From Micromonospora inaquosa (GTDB lineage: Bacteria > Actinomycetota > Actinomycetes > Mycobacteriales > Micromonosporaceae), in the NCBI RefSeq assembly GCF_003857055.1, contig NZ_QGSZ01000134.1, positions 1-39,533 of the forward strand: DNA of 39,533 bases, given 5' to 3'. This document shows positions 23,102-30,190 of this stretch, in pieces; within the stretch, counting starts at the first letter, position 1; each line of letters begins with the position of its first letter. Made by a program: the position numbers and the translations under genes. The notes below the pieces were generated by a model that saw only the letters and a program-made list of their open reading frames with translations, searched no databases and was not told where the DNA came from.

Positions 23102-23902
23102 ATGACCCTTGTCCGCAAACCGAGGATGACCGACATGATCAAGCCGGTGCAGTTGCCGTCACCGTGGCGGGACGCACGCCTGACCGTCGTCGTGCCCACG
23201 TACAACGAGGCGGGCAACCTGCCGGCGCTGGTCGAGCGGCTGCTCGCGCTGCCGCTGCCGGGGCTGCGCATCCTCGTCGCCGACGACAACTCCCCCGACG
23301 GCACCGGGGAGGTCGCGGACAAGCTGGCCATCGAGAACCCCGACCGGATCGAGGTCGTGCACCGCGCCGGTAAGGAAGGCCTCGGCCGGGCGTACGTGGA
23401 CGGAATGAGCCGGGCGATCGAGGGCGGCGCCGAGTACGTGGCGCAAATGGACGCCGACCTCTCGCACCCGCCGGAGGCGCTGCCGGGGATGCTGGGAGCG
23501 CTGCTCTCCACCCAGGCCAGCGTGGTGATCGGTTCCCGGTACGTGCCTGGCGGCGAGCTGGACGAGAACTGGCCGCTCTACCGCCGGGCGCTCAGTGGCT
23601 GGGCCAATCTCTACGTGCACACGCTGCTGCGGGTCCGGATCCGGGACCTCACCGCCGGCTTCAAGATCTGGCGGGCCGACGCCCTGCGCGACATCGACCT
23701 GGAGCGGGTGCAGTCCAACGGCTACAGCTTCCAGGTGGAGATGCACTACCTCGCCACCAAGCTGGGGCACACCATCCTGGAGGTGCCGATCCGCTTCGAG
23801 GAGCGGCGCGACGGCGTTTCCAAGATGACCACCGCGACCAAGGTGGAGAGTGCCCTCATGCCCTTCCGCCTGCGCAGCAAACACCGCAACGTAACCCGCT
23901 AA
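23102..23902 (+). CDS. ppm1: Polyprenol-phosphate mannose synthase (GT2, Ppm1/DPM1-like)
   Basis: A 266-residue GT2 enzyme that fits polyprenol monophosphomannose synthase: [36 protein letters not shown], the metal-binding DAD (117-119) in [20 protein letters not shown] and [15 protein letters not shown] near the C-terminus. It transfers mannose from GDP-mannose to polyprenol phosphate, the lipid donor for lipomannan and protein O-mannosylation. There is no second membrane or Lnt-like domain, unlike M. tuberculosis Ppm1. The start could be 23102, 23126 or 23135; 23102 follows a TACGCT element by 4 nt. It ends in a G-quadruplex-prone repeat region. Confidence 0.9.
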   Translation: MTLVRKPRMTDMIKPVQLPSPWRDARLTVVVPTYNEAGNLPALVERLLALPLPGLRILVADDNSPDGTGEVADKLAIENPDRIEVVHRAGKEGLGRAYVDGMSRAIEGGAEYVAQMDADLSHPPEALPGMLGALLSTQASVVIGSRYVPGGELDENWPLYRRALSGWANLYVHTLLRVRIRDLTAGFKIWRADALRDIDLERVQSNGYSFQVEMHYLATKLGHTILEVPIRFEERRDGVSKMTTATKVESALMPFRLRSKHRNVTR

Positions 23903-23925
23903 ACCCCACCCCACCCCACCCCACC
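23903..23925 (-). repeat. Four ACCCC pentamers; G-quadruplex-forming on minus strand
   Basis: Four consecutive ACCCC units (23903-23922) start at the base after the ppm1 stop. The minus strand therefore has four runs of G4 separated by single T, a textbook G-quadruplex pattern. Confidence 0.85.
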
Positions 23926-23960
23926 TGGCCTGGCCTGGCCAGGCCAGGCCAGGCCAGGCC
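23924..23960. repeat. (TGGCC)3(AGGCC)4 self-complementary pentamer array
   Basis: Three TGGCC units (23926-23940) abut four AGGCC units (23941-23960). The junction makes a perfect 30-bp palindrome without a loop (23924-23953), able to extrude as a cruciform. Confidence 0.85.
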
Positions 23961-23964
23961 TGGG

Positions 23965-24020
23965 TGATCAAGAGGTTTGCGTCACCGACGGCGGCGAATC
24001 TGACGCAAACCTCTTGATCA
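23965..24020. terminator. Perfect 20-bp-arm inverted repeat between convergent genes
   Basis: Arms TGATCAAGAGGTTTGCGTCA (23965-23984) and its exact complement (24001-24020) flank a 16-nt loop. It sits midway between convergent ppm1 and the CrtI-like gene and can terminate both. Its base composition (AT-rich core) differs from the GC hairpins elsewhere. Confidence 0.8.
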
Positions 24021-24044
24021 GCGGGAGGCGGGGAATGGTGGCGG

Positions 24045-25658
24045 TCAGGAGGTGGTCGGGTAGATGGCGTTGTGGGCGGTGGCGATCGCCGCGGCGTAGG
24101 CGCGGCCGGTGAGCGCACGGTCGCGGGCCAGCGCCGCGCGGGCCGCGTTCGCGCCCGGTGCGCCGTGCACACCACCGCCGGGGTGCGCCGACGAGCTGGC
24201 CAGGAAGAGCCGGTCCACCGGGGTGTCCGCCCGGCCCAGGCCGGGGATCGGGCGCAGGAAGAGCTGCTGGTACGCGGCGGCGGTCCCGCCGCCGAGCGCG
24301 CCGCCGACCAGGCTCGGGTTGCCCGTCTCCAGGTCGGCCGGCCCGGCCACGTGTCGGCCGACGATCAGCTTCCGGAAACCCGGGGCCGCCGCCTCCAGCA
24401 CGTCCTCCATCCGCTCCACGTGCCCGGCGACCTCGTCGGCCCGCCAGTTCCGCCGAAACGGCAGATGGGTGTACGACCAGAGCGACTCGGTGCCCGGCGG
24501 CGAGTGGCTCGGGTCCGCCACCGACATCTGCCCGACCAGCAGGAACGGGTCGCGGGGCAGCTCGCCACGGGCCAACTCGCTGGCGTAGTGGGTGAGCCCG
24601 TTCAGGTCCGCACCGAGGTGCACGGTGCCGGCGCCGGCCAGCTGCCGGTTCGTCCAGGGCACCGGCGCGGAGAGCGCCCAGTCCACCTTCAGCGTGGAGC
24701 CGTCCCACCGGAAGTGCGCCAGATCCTCCACCAGCCGCGACGGCAGCGCCGCCGGGCCGACCAGGTCGAGGTAGAGCGCCGGCGCCGGAACGTCGGCGAG
24801 CACCGCCCGCCGGGCCCGCCACAGCGCGCCGCCGACGGTCCGGACCCCCATCGCCCGGCCCCGCGCGGTGAGCACCCGGTCGGCCCGGGCACCGTAGATG
24901 ATCACCCCGCCGCGTGCCTGTAGGCGATCCACCAGCGCGTTGGTGATCCGCTGCGCGCCGCCCTCGGGCACCGGCCAGCCGACCTGCTGGCCGAGCATGG
25001 CCAGCAGCCAGCCGTACACCCCGGAGCCGGCCTCCTCCGGGGAAAGGTCGGTGTGCAGCGCGCAGCCGGCCAGCAGGGCCGGCCCGCCGGGACCGTCGAA
25101 GAGTTCGTCGCCCAGTTTGCGGACCGGCACGACGAGCCGGCGGGCGAGTCGCAGCGCGCCCGCGACACGCAACCGACGCAGCAGACCCACCCCGCCGCGT
25201 ACCGGCGGGAACGGTGAGGTGATCGCCGTCAGCATCGGCTCGGCCACGTCGAGCCAGTCGGTGTACGCGTTGAGCCAGCGCTTGCCGTCCCCGGGCGCGA
25301 ACTGCTCCAGCGACGCGGCTGTGACCTCCGGGTCCCGATTGATCACCGCGGCCCGACCGTCCGGGAGCAGGTGCGCCAACACCTCCGGGGCGTGCCGCCA
25401 CGACAACCCGTGCCGGTCCAGGTCGAGGCCGCCCAGCACCGGTGAGGCGTACCCGAGGGGGTAGAACGAGCTGTAGAGGTCGCTCAGGTAGCCGGGCGCG
25501 GTGACCTCGGCGGAGCGGACCGCGCCGCCGGGTGTCGCCGTCGCCTCCAACACCACCACGTCCCAGCCGGCGTCCGCCAGCAGGTTGGCCGCCACCAGGC
25601 CGTTGTGACCGGCTCCGACGACGACGGCGTCCGCGCTCTGCGCGGCGGTGGTTGTCAT
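24045..25658 (-). CDS. FAD-dependent phytoene desaturase-like oxidoreductase (CrtI/PYROXD2 family)
   Basis: A 537-residue flavoprotein. The N-terminal dinucleotide motif is AVVVGAGHNGLVAANLLADAGWDVVVLE (split at about residues 11-38), followed by TPGGAVRS. The C-terminal FAD motif is FLASSSAHPGGGVHGAPGANAARAAL. The length and the LYSSFYPLGYASP segment match the phytoene dehydrogenase-related PYROXD2 branch rather than true CrtI; no crtB or crtE lies nearby, so a carotenoid role is doubtful. ATG 25658 lies 9 nt after a GTTT-N16-GGGTAG promoter and has no clear ribosome site. It is divergent from an aldehyde dehydrogenase, and the two may act on one substrate. Confidence 0.88.
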   Translation of the reverse strand: MTTTAAQSADAVVVGAGHNGLVAANLLADAGWDVVVLEATATPGGAVRSAEVTAPGYLSDLYSSFYPLGYASPVLGGLDLDRHGLSWRHAPEVLAHLLPDGRAAVINRDPEVTAASLEQFAPGDGKRWLNAYTDWLDVAEPMLTAITSPFPPVRGGVGLLRRLRVAGALRLARRLVVPVRKLGDELFDGPGGPALLAGCALHTDLSPEEAGSGVYGWLLAMLGQQVGWPVPEGGAQRITNALVDRLQARGGVIIYGARADRVLTARGRAMGVRTVGGALWRARRAVLADVPAPALYLDLVGPAALPSRLVEDLAHFRWDGSTLKVDWALSAPVPWTNRQLAGAGTVHLGADLNGLTHYASELARGELPRDPFLLVGQMSVADPSHSPPGTESLWSYTHLPFRRNWRADEVAGHVERMEDVLEAAAPGFRKLIVGRHVAGPADLETGNPSLVGGALGGGTAAAYQQLFLRPIPGLGRADTPVDRLFLASSSAHPGGGVHGAPGANAARAALARDRALTGRAYAAAIATAHNAIYPTTS

Positions 25659-25667
25659 CGGATCCGC

Positions 25668-25693
25668 CTACCCGGCGCGCAACCGGGCGAAAC
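25668..25693 (-). promoter_or_regulatory. SigB-like promoter for CrtI-like gene, leaderless geometry
   Basis: On the minus strand GTTT (25693-25690), 16-nt spacer, GGGTAG (25673-25668), then 9 nt to ATG 25658. Its -35 is one half of the palindrome AAACGCGTTT. Confidence 0.6.
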
Positions 25694-25695
25694 GC

Positions 25696-25720
25696 GTTTG
25701 CCTCGCCGGGGCCGGGGCAT
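25696..25720 (+). promoter_or_regulatory. SigB-like promoter for ALDH, leaderless geometry
   Basis: GTTT (25696-25699), 15-nt spacer, GGGCAT (25715-25720; one base off GGGTAT), then 10 nt to ATG 25731. Its -35 is the other half of AAACGCGTTT. Confidence 0.5.
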
Positions 25721-25730
25721 CCAGCGCCGC

Positions 25731-27164
25731 ATGTACACGGTTGCGCAGCTGGTGGGCGGAGTGTGGGGTGCGGGCGGCGACGGCGGCGAACTGGTCGTAC
25801 GTGATCCGGCGGACGACACGCCGGTGAGCACGGTGCCGGTGGCCACCGCCGACGAGGTGGGCAAGGCGACCCAGGCGGCCCGCAACGCGGCGGCCCATTG
25901 GGCGGCGACGGCGCCGGCCGAACGGGCGGCGGCGCTGCACCGGGCCGCGGACGCGGTGGCGGCGGTCATCGACGAGTTGGCCGCGGCGGTCACCGCGGAA
26001 ATGGGCAAGCCGTTGGCTGACGCTCGCGGCGGCGTCGAGGCGGGGATCGGCACCCTGCGACAGTATGCGGAGTTGGCGCCGCTGCGCGGTGGGCGCACGC
26101 TCAACGGCGAAGCCGACGCGCTGGACTTCCTGACCCCGCAGCCGCGCGGGGTGGTAGCGGCGATCACCCCCTGGAACGACCCGGTGGCGGTCTCCTGCGG
26201 GCTGCTGGGAGCGGCACTGGTGACCGGGAACGTGGTGCTCTACAAGCCGAGCGAACGCACACCGGCGACGGGTTGGCTGCTGGCCCGAGCCCTGGATCAG
26301 GCGTTGCCGGCCGGTGTGTTGTCGCTGCTCACCGGCGGCCCTGAGGTGGGGGCGGCGCTGGCGGCGCAGGAGGTCGACGTGGTGGCGCACGTGGGTTCCA
26401 CAGCGACCGGTCGGGCGATCGCCGCCGCCGCGGCCCGTACCGGCGCGAAGGTGCTCCTGGAGAACGGGGGCAGTGACCCGTTGATCGTGGACGCGGGCGT
26501 CGACCCGGAGTGGGCGGCGGAGCAGGCCGCGCTCGGCGCGTTCGCCAACGCCGGGCAGATCTGCGTGGCGGTGGAGCGGCTCTACGTGCACCGGGAGGTG
26601 GTCGACGACTTCGTGGCCGCGTTGGCCCGACGCGCCGAAGCGCTGCGGGTCGGGCCGGGCCGGGACCCGGGCACCGAGCTGGGCCCGCTGGTCGACCGGC
26701 GGCATCGGGACCACGTGCACGGACAGGTGGCGGCCGCGGTGGCGGACGGCGCGCGGGTGCGGGTGGGCGGTGAGACGCCGGACGGGCCGGGGGCGTTCTA
26801 CCCGGCCACCGTCGTCACGGACTGCCGCCACGACATGGCGCTGGTCCGGGAGGAGACCTTCGGGCCGGTCGCGCCGGTGGTGGTCGTCGACTCGTTCGAC
26901 GAGGCGCTGCGTTGCGCGGCGGACTCCCCGTACGGGCTGGCCGCGACCGTGTTGACCCGGTCGATGAGTCACGCGCAACGGGCCTGGCGGGAGCTGCCGG
27001 TGGGCACCGTGAAGATCAACGCGGTGTTCGGGGGTGCGCCGGGGGGTGCCGCGCATCCGCGCCGCGCCAGCGGCCAGGGCTTCGGGTACGGCCCGGAACT
27101 GCTGGACGAGTTCACCGCCACGAAGGCGGTGCACATCGAGGCGCCGGGCGGCGGGCACTGGTGA
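25731..27164 (+). CDS. Aldehyde dehydrogenase family enzyme
   Basis: A 477-residue NAD(P)+-dependent aldehyde dehydrogenase. Conserved parts are TPWND (Asn149), YKPSERTP (Lys172), HVGSTATGRAI, LLENGGSDP with the general base Glu244 (ENGG in place of the more common ELGG), and FANAGQICVAVER with the nucleophile Cys278. EETFGPVAPV and SPYGLAATV complete the fold. ATG 25731 has no ribosome site but follows a promoter-like GGGCAT by 10 nt. The substrate is not known; its neighbour across a shared promoter is a flavin oxidoreductase. Confidence 0.9.
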   Translation: MYTVAQLVGGVWGAGGDGGELVVRDPADDTPVSTVPVATADEVGKATQAARNAAAHWAATAPAERAAALHRAADAVAAVIDELAAAVTAEMGKPLADARGGVEAGIGTLRQYAELAPLRGGRTLNGEADALDFLTPQPRGVVAAITPWNDPVAVSCGLLGAALVTGNVVLYKPSERTPATGWLLARALDQALPAGVLSLLTGGPEVGAALAAQEVDVVAHVGSTATGRAIAAAAARTGAKVLLENGGSDPLIVDAGVDPEWAAEQAALGAFANAGQICVAVERLYVHREVVDDFVAALARRAEALRVGPGRDPGTELGPLVDRRHRDHVHGQVAAAVADGARVRVGGETPDGPGAFYPATVVTDCRHDMALVREETFGPVAPVVVVDSFDEALRCAADSPYGLAATVLTRSMSHAQRAWRELPVGTVKINAVFGGAPGGAAHPRRASGQGFGYGPELLDEFTATKAVHIEAPGGGHW

Positions 27165-27165
27165 A

Positions 27166-27208
27166 GCGGTACGGGCGGACGAAGGGGTGGCGCGTCCGCC
27201 CGTACCGC
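27166..27208. terminator. 16-bp perfect hairpin between ALDH and chaB
   Basis: Arms GCGGTACGGGCGGACG (27166-27181) and CGTCCGCCCGTACCGC (27193-27208), 11-nt loop. It starts one base after the ALDH stop and lies 28 bp from the convergent chaB stop, so it can serve both. Confidence 0.8.
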
Positions 27209-27236
27209 ATCGGTCGGGTCTGCGGCTCGGCGGCGG

Positions 27237-27638
27237 TCAGTCGCCGCGGGCCTTGCGGGTGGCCCGGTCGTTGGCCTTCTCGATGGCCGTGACCAACTCC
27301 GGTTTGGTCATGCCGGACCGGCCGGGTACGTCGAGTTTGCGGGCCACCGACATCAGGTGGTCCTTTGTGGCGTTGGCGTCCACCCCACCCGCGGTGGGGG
27401 CCCGTCGTTCCGGCCCGCCACCGGCGGCCTGCTGGTCGCTGGGGCCCTTGCGGCCCTTCGGCTCCCAGTGGTCGCCCACCTTCTCGAACTGGTGCTTCAC
27501 CGCGGCGAAGGCGGTACGGTGCGACCGCTCCCCCTCGCCGTAGGTCTCGACCGCCGAGTCGTGCGTCTTCTCCCAGGTGCGCTGCGCCTTCTCCGGGGAG
27601 CGTCGCAGCGTGCTGGGCAGGTCTTCGCGCCCGGGCAT
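27237..27638 (-). CDS. chaB: ChaB-like protein with C-terminal Rho-N/SAP-like motif
   Basis: A 133-residue protein. Residues 1-60 match ChaB (MPGREDLPSTLRRSPEKAQRTW, then KTHDSAVETYGEGERSHRTAFAAVKHQFEKVGDHW). A Gly/Pro-rich linker leads to HLMSVARKLDVPGRSGMTKPELVTAIEKAND, a Rho-N/SAP-like helix pair often found in actinobacterial stress proteins that bind nucleic acid. ATG 27638 has GGAGGAGG upstream, whereas the longer open frame from 27746 is poor. A SigB-like promoter lies about 30 nt before the start region. ChaB was named as a cation transport regulator, but its role is not established. Confidence 0.88.
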   Translation of the reverse strand: MPGREDLPSTLRRSPEKAQRTWEKTHDSAVETYGEGERSHRTAFAAVKHQFEKVGDHWEPKGRKGPSDQQAAGGGPERRAPTAGGVDANATKDHLMSVARKLDVPGRSGMTKPELVTAIEKANDRATRKARGD

Positions 27639-27674
27639 CTCGTCCTCCTCCGTGTCGACAGGGTCACCGTGACC

Positions 27675-27699
27675 GTTCCCCGGTGACGCGGCGGCAAAC
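27675..27699 (-). promoter_or_regulatory. SigB-like promoter for chaB
   Basis: On the minus strand GTTT (27699-27696), 15-nt spacer, GGGAAC (27680-27675). The predicted leader is about 30 nt and contains the GGAGGAGG site. Confidence 0.45.
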
Positions 27700-27728
27700 C
27701 ATAGCGGCGCCGGGCGAGGACTGGGTGG

Positions 27729-27754
27729 GTTTGTCGATTTCCCCATCCGGGTAC
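27729..27754 (+). promoter_or_regulatory. SigB-like promoter for brkB-like gene
   Basis: GTTT (27729-27732), 16-nt spacer, GGGTAC (27749-27754). The predicted leader before ATG 27815 is about 55 nt. It is divergent from the chaB promoter 30 bp away. Confidence 0.55.
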
Positions 27755-27814
27755 CGCCGGGCCAGGCCAGACCGGACGACCGGTCATCCGGCGGCCGGGG
27801 CGCAGGGAGCGGGC

Positions 27815-28801
27815 ATGACGACCACGGAGCCCGGTACGACCCTCGACGGCACGGCGGGTGCCCGGGTGCCCCGACGGATACGACAGCTGAGCTGGCGAAC
27901 CTGGCGCGGGGTGCTGGTCCGCAGCGTGCGGAACTTCGTCACCGACAACTGCTCCGACTGGGCCGCCGCGCTGACCTACTACGGCGTCCTGGCGCTCTTT
28001 CCGTCCGCCATCGTGGTGGTGGCGCTGGTCGGCCTGGTCTCCAGGGGCGAGCAGACCGTCGACACGGTGGTGGACCTGGCCAACCAGGTGGGCGCCGGGT
28101 CGGTGTTGACCGACGACGAGGACGGCGTGGTCGGGGTGATCCGGTCCGTGGTGCTCGACCAGAGCAACCCCAAGCTGCTGTTGAGCTTCGGCCTGCTCGG
28201 CGCGCTCTGGTCGGCGTCGGGCTTCATCGGGGCGTTCACCCGGGCCTCGAACGCGGTGTACGGGGTGACCGAGGGTCGCCCGGTCTGGAAGCTTCGGCCG
28301 TTGCAGATCGGCCTGGCGGCGATCACGCTGGTGCTGCTGGCGGTGGTCGCCCTCGGCCTGATCGTCAGTGGGCCGGTCACCGATGCGATCGGCGACCTGA
28401 TCAACGCCGGTGGTCTGGCTCGCACCACGTGGAGCGTGGCGAAGTGGCCGGTCCTCGCAATGATCGTGATGGTGTTGCTGTCCCTGCTGTTCTGGATCGC
28501 GCCGAACGTGCGCCAGCCCCGGTTCCGCTGGCTCACCCCGGGCGGCGCGGTGGCCCTGGTCTCCTGGGCTGCGGCCTCCTTCGGCTTCGGCCTCTACGTG
28601 GCCAACTTCGGTTCGTACGACACCACCTACGGCAGCCTCGGGGCGGCCATCGCGTTCCTGGTCTGGCTCTACCTGTCCAACTCGGCGCTGATGCTGGGCG
28701 TGCAGATCAACGCCGAGGTGCAGCGCGGGCGACAGTTGCAGGCCGGCGACCCGGACCCGGAGGAACCGGTGCTGCCGCCGCGCCGACCCGCCGACGAGTG
28801 A
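27815..28801 (+). CDS. YihY/BrkB family integral membrane protein
   Basis: A 328-residue membrane protein with about six hydrophobic segments. Family features are NFVTDNCSDWAAALTYYGVLALFPSAIVVVAL near the N-terminus (the AAALTYY motif), SASGFIGAFTRASNAVYGV, and GSYDTTYGSLGAAIAFLVWLYLSNSALMLGVQINAE near the end. The charged Pro-rich tail (DPEEPVLPPRRPADE) is probably cytoplasmic. GGGAGC lies 4 nt before ATG 27815. The transport or structural role of the family is unresolved; early naming as RNase BN was wrong. Confidence 0.92.
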   Translation: MTTTEPGTTLDGTAGARVPRRIRQLSWRTWRGVLVRSVRNFVTDNCSDWAAALTYYGVLALFPSAIVVVALVGLVSRGEQTVDTVVDLANQVGAGSVLTDDEDGVVGVIRSVVLDQSNPKLLLSFGLLGALWSASGFIGAFTRASNAVYGVTEGRPVWKLRPLQIGLAAITLVLLAVVALGLIVSGPVTDAIGDLINAGGLARTTWSVAKWPVLAMIVMVLLSLLFWIAPNVRQPRFRWLTPGGAVALVSWAAASFGFGLYVANFGSYDTTYGSLGAAIAFLVWLYLSNSALMLGVQINAEVQRGRQLQAGDPDPEEPVLPPRRPADE

Positions 28802-28866
28802 GCCCCCGTTCGACCGCGATGTCCGGTTCGCTGCCGGGCCGAGGGCCGGTTCGTGGCCGGGTGCCG

Positions 28867-28891
28867 GTTTATCGGGTGGGGTGCCGGGTAG
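28867..28891 (+). promoter_or_regulatory. SigB-like promoter for DUF2795 operon, leaderless geometry
   Basis: GTTT (28867-28870), 15-nt spacer, GGGTAG (28886-28891), then exactly 10 nt to ATG 28902. Confidence 0.6.
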
Positions 28892-28901
28892 CGCAGAAGG
28901 C

Positions 28902-29318
28902 ATGGAGCGTGGCAACAGCAAGCACGGACCGAGGATCGACGAGCAGATGAGTCAGGAGGTCAGCGGCCTGGTACAGGGGCCGGGGACCGGTGGCTCTCGG
29001 GTCGATGAGTCGCGGGTGCCGGAGCCGGCCGGTGAGGACCAGCCGGAGACGACCACCGCCCCCGCCGGCGACCTGCGCACCGGCACCCCGCAGGGCATGA
29101 GCTCCACGGACGTCGAGCAGCGCAGCCGGCTCGGTCGGTTCATCTCGATGAGCGCGCTGCCGGGCGACCGCCTGGTGCTCATCGCCAGCGCCCGCGAGAA
29201 CGAGGCGCCGGACGACATCGTGGCGGCGCTGGAACGGCTGCCCGAGGGCACCGTCTACCAGACGGTCTCCGAGGTGTGGGCCGCCCTCGGCAACAAGAAC
29301 GAAACGACTCGCTGGTGA
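28902..29318 (+). CDS. DUF2795 domain protein
   Basis: A 138-residue protein. The N-terminal half is hydrophilic, with the conserved-looking start MERGNSKHGPRIDEQMSQEV and the PAGEDQPE motif common to actinobacterial members. The C-terminal DUF2795 domain (about 70-130) has SRLGRFISMSALPGDRLVLIASARENEAPDDIVAALERLPEG (in two blocks) and ends with TVYQTVSEVWAALG. ATG 28902 follows a GTTT-N15-GGGTAG element by 10 nt, so AGAAGG just upstream may not be transcribed. The next gene begins 52 bp later with a strong ribosome site. Function unknown. Confidence 0.85.
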   Translation: MERGNSKHGPRIDEQMSQEVSGLVQGPGTGGSRVDESRVPEPAGEDQPETTTAPAGDLRTGTPQGMSSTDVEQRSRLGRFISMSALPGDRLVLIASARENEAPDDIVAALERLPEGTVYQTVSEVWAALGNKNETTRW

Positions 29319-29370
29319 GTCGGATCGCCCCCGATCCACCAACCCACCAGCGGCTGAAGGAGGTTCCCCG

Positions 29371-29832
29371 ATGAGTGGCGTTACCGAACATGTTGATGTT
29401 TCCGTCCCCGTACGCACCGCGTACGACCAGTGGACGCAGTTCGAGGAGTTCCCCGAGTTCATGGAGGGTGTGCGGGAGGTCCGTCAGCTCTCCGACACGA
29501 TGACCCACTGGACGGTGGACATCGCCGGCGTGAAGCGCGAGTTCGACGCTGAGATCACCGAACAGCTCCCCGACGAGCGGGTCGCCTGGCGTTCCACCGG
29601 CGGCACCCAGCAGGCCGGCGTGGTGACCTTCCACCGACTGGACCAGGACAAGACCCGGGTCACCCTGCAACTCGAGTTCGAGCCGCACGGTGTCGTCGAG
29701 CAGGCCGGCGACAAGCTCGGCATCGTCGACCGGCGGGCCAAGGGCGACCTGGAACGGTTCAAGACCTACATCGAGCGGCGTGGTCAGGAGACCGGCGCCT
29801 GGCGCGGGCAGGTGGACCGCGCGCAGCCGTGA
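29371..29832 (+). CDS. SRPBCC (polyketide cyclase/dehydrase-like) protein
   Basis: A 153-residue helix-grip protein: VDVSVPVRTAYDQWTQFEEFPEFMEGVREVRQL, then DIAGVKREFDAEITEQLPDERVAW and the long C-terminal helix with GDLERFKTYIERR. This branch (cyclase/dehydrase PF03364-like) is common beside stress genes in actinobacteria and in many cases binds isoprenoid-type ligands; the ligand here is unknown. AAGGAGG lies 7 nt before ATG 29371. It follows the DUF2795 gene and is closed by a strong hairpin, suggesting a two-gene unit. Confidence 0.9.
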   Translation: MSGVTEHVDVSVPVRTAYDQWTQFEEFPEFMEGVREVRQLSDTMTHWTVDIAGVKREFDAEITEQLPDERVAWRSTGGTQQAGVVTFHRLDQDKTRVTLQLEFEPHGVVEQAGDKLGIVDRRAKGDLERFKTYIERRGQETGAWRGQVDRAQP

Positions 29833-29849
29833 CCGTGAACTGTGACCTG

Positions 29850-29880
29850 CGATGGCCGCCGGGATTCCCGGCGGCCATCG
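29850..29880 (+). terminator. 14-bp perfect hairpin after SRPBCC gene
   Basis: Arms CGATGGCCGCCGGG (29850-29863) and CCCGGCGGCCATCG (29867-29880) with loop ATT, 18 bp after the stop. No U tract. Confidence 0.8.
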
Positions 29881-29894
29881 CCGTACCCGAGTCC

Positions 29895-29919
29895 GTTTGC
29901 GATCATCGGGCCCGGGTAC
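29895..29919 (+). promoter_or_regulatory. SigB-like promoter for 29930 gene, leaderless geometry
   Basis: GTTT (29895-29898), 15-nt spacer, GGGTAC (29914-29919), then exactly 10 nt to ATG 29930. The layout is identical to that at 28867. Confidence 0.6.
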
Positions 29920-29929
29920 GGCTGTAGGT

Positions 29930-30190
29930 ATGACCGACGACAAGATCAGGGTGTGGCGGGACGAGGAGCGGCTTCCGCTGGAGGAGTTGGAGCGGGCCGT
30001 GTCGGGCTCCAGCCTCGACGGGCAGGCCGACGACGTGACGGGCAGCGACGCTGGCGAGGAGGCCACCTTCGGGCACGGGCCGGCCGCTTCGGACCGGGAC
30101 GGGCAGGCCCGGGGCAACACCCGGGAGGCCACCGACCCGCAGCGCGCCTACCGCCCGTCCACCACCGGCCGCACCGGACCGGACGTCTGA
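29930..30190 (+). CDS. Small acidic hydrophilic hypothetical protein
   Basis: An 86-residue protein starting MTDDKIRVWRDEERLPLEELERAVSG and continuing as a disordered, Asp/Gly/Ala-rich chain without hydrophobic segments (SDAGEEATFGHGPAASDRDGQARG). No family recognised. The start is set by a promoter ending 10 nt before ATG 29930; there is no usable ribosome site. Its 3' end overlaps the convergent MFS gene by 43 bp. A stress-linked role is inference from the promoter only. Confidence 0.7.
   Translation: MTDDKIRVWRDEERLPLEELERAVSGSSLDGQADDVTGSDAGEEATFGHGPAASDRDGQARGNTREATDPQRAYRPSTTGRTGPDV

Noticed and set aside
23903..24020. CRISPR array or telomere-like end
   Set aside because: Pentamers have no spacers, and the region lies between two ordinary convergent genes.
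24045..25658. True carotenoid phytoene desaturase (CrtI)
   Set aside because: Sequence pattern and lack of neighbouring crtE/crtB favour the PYROXD2-like branch.
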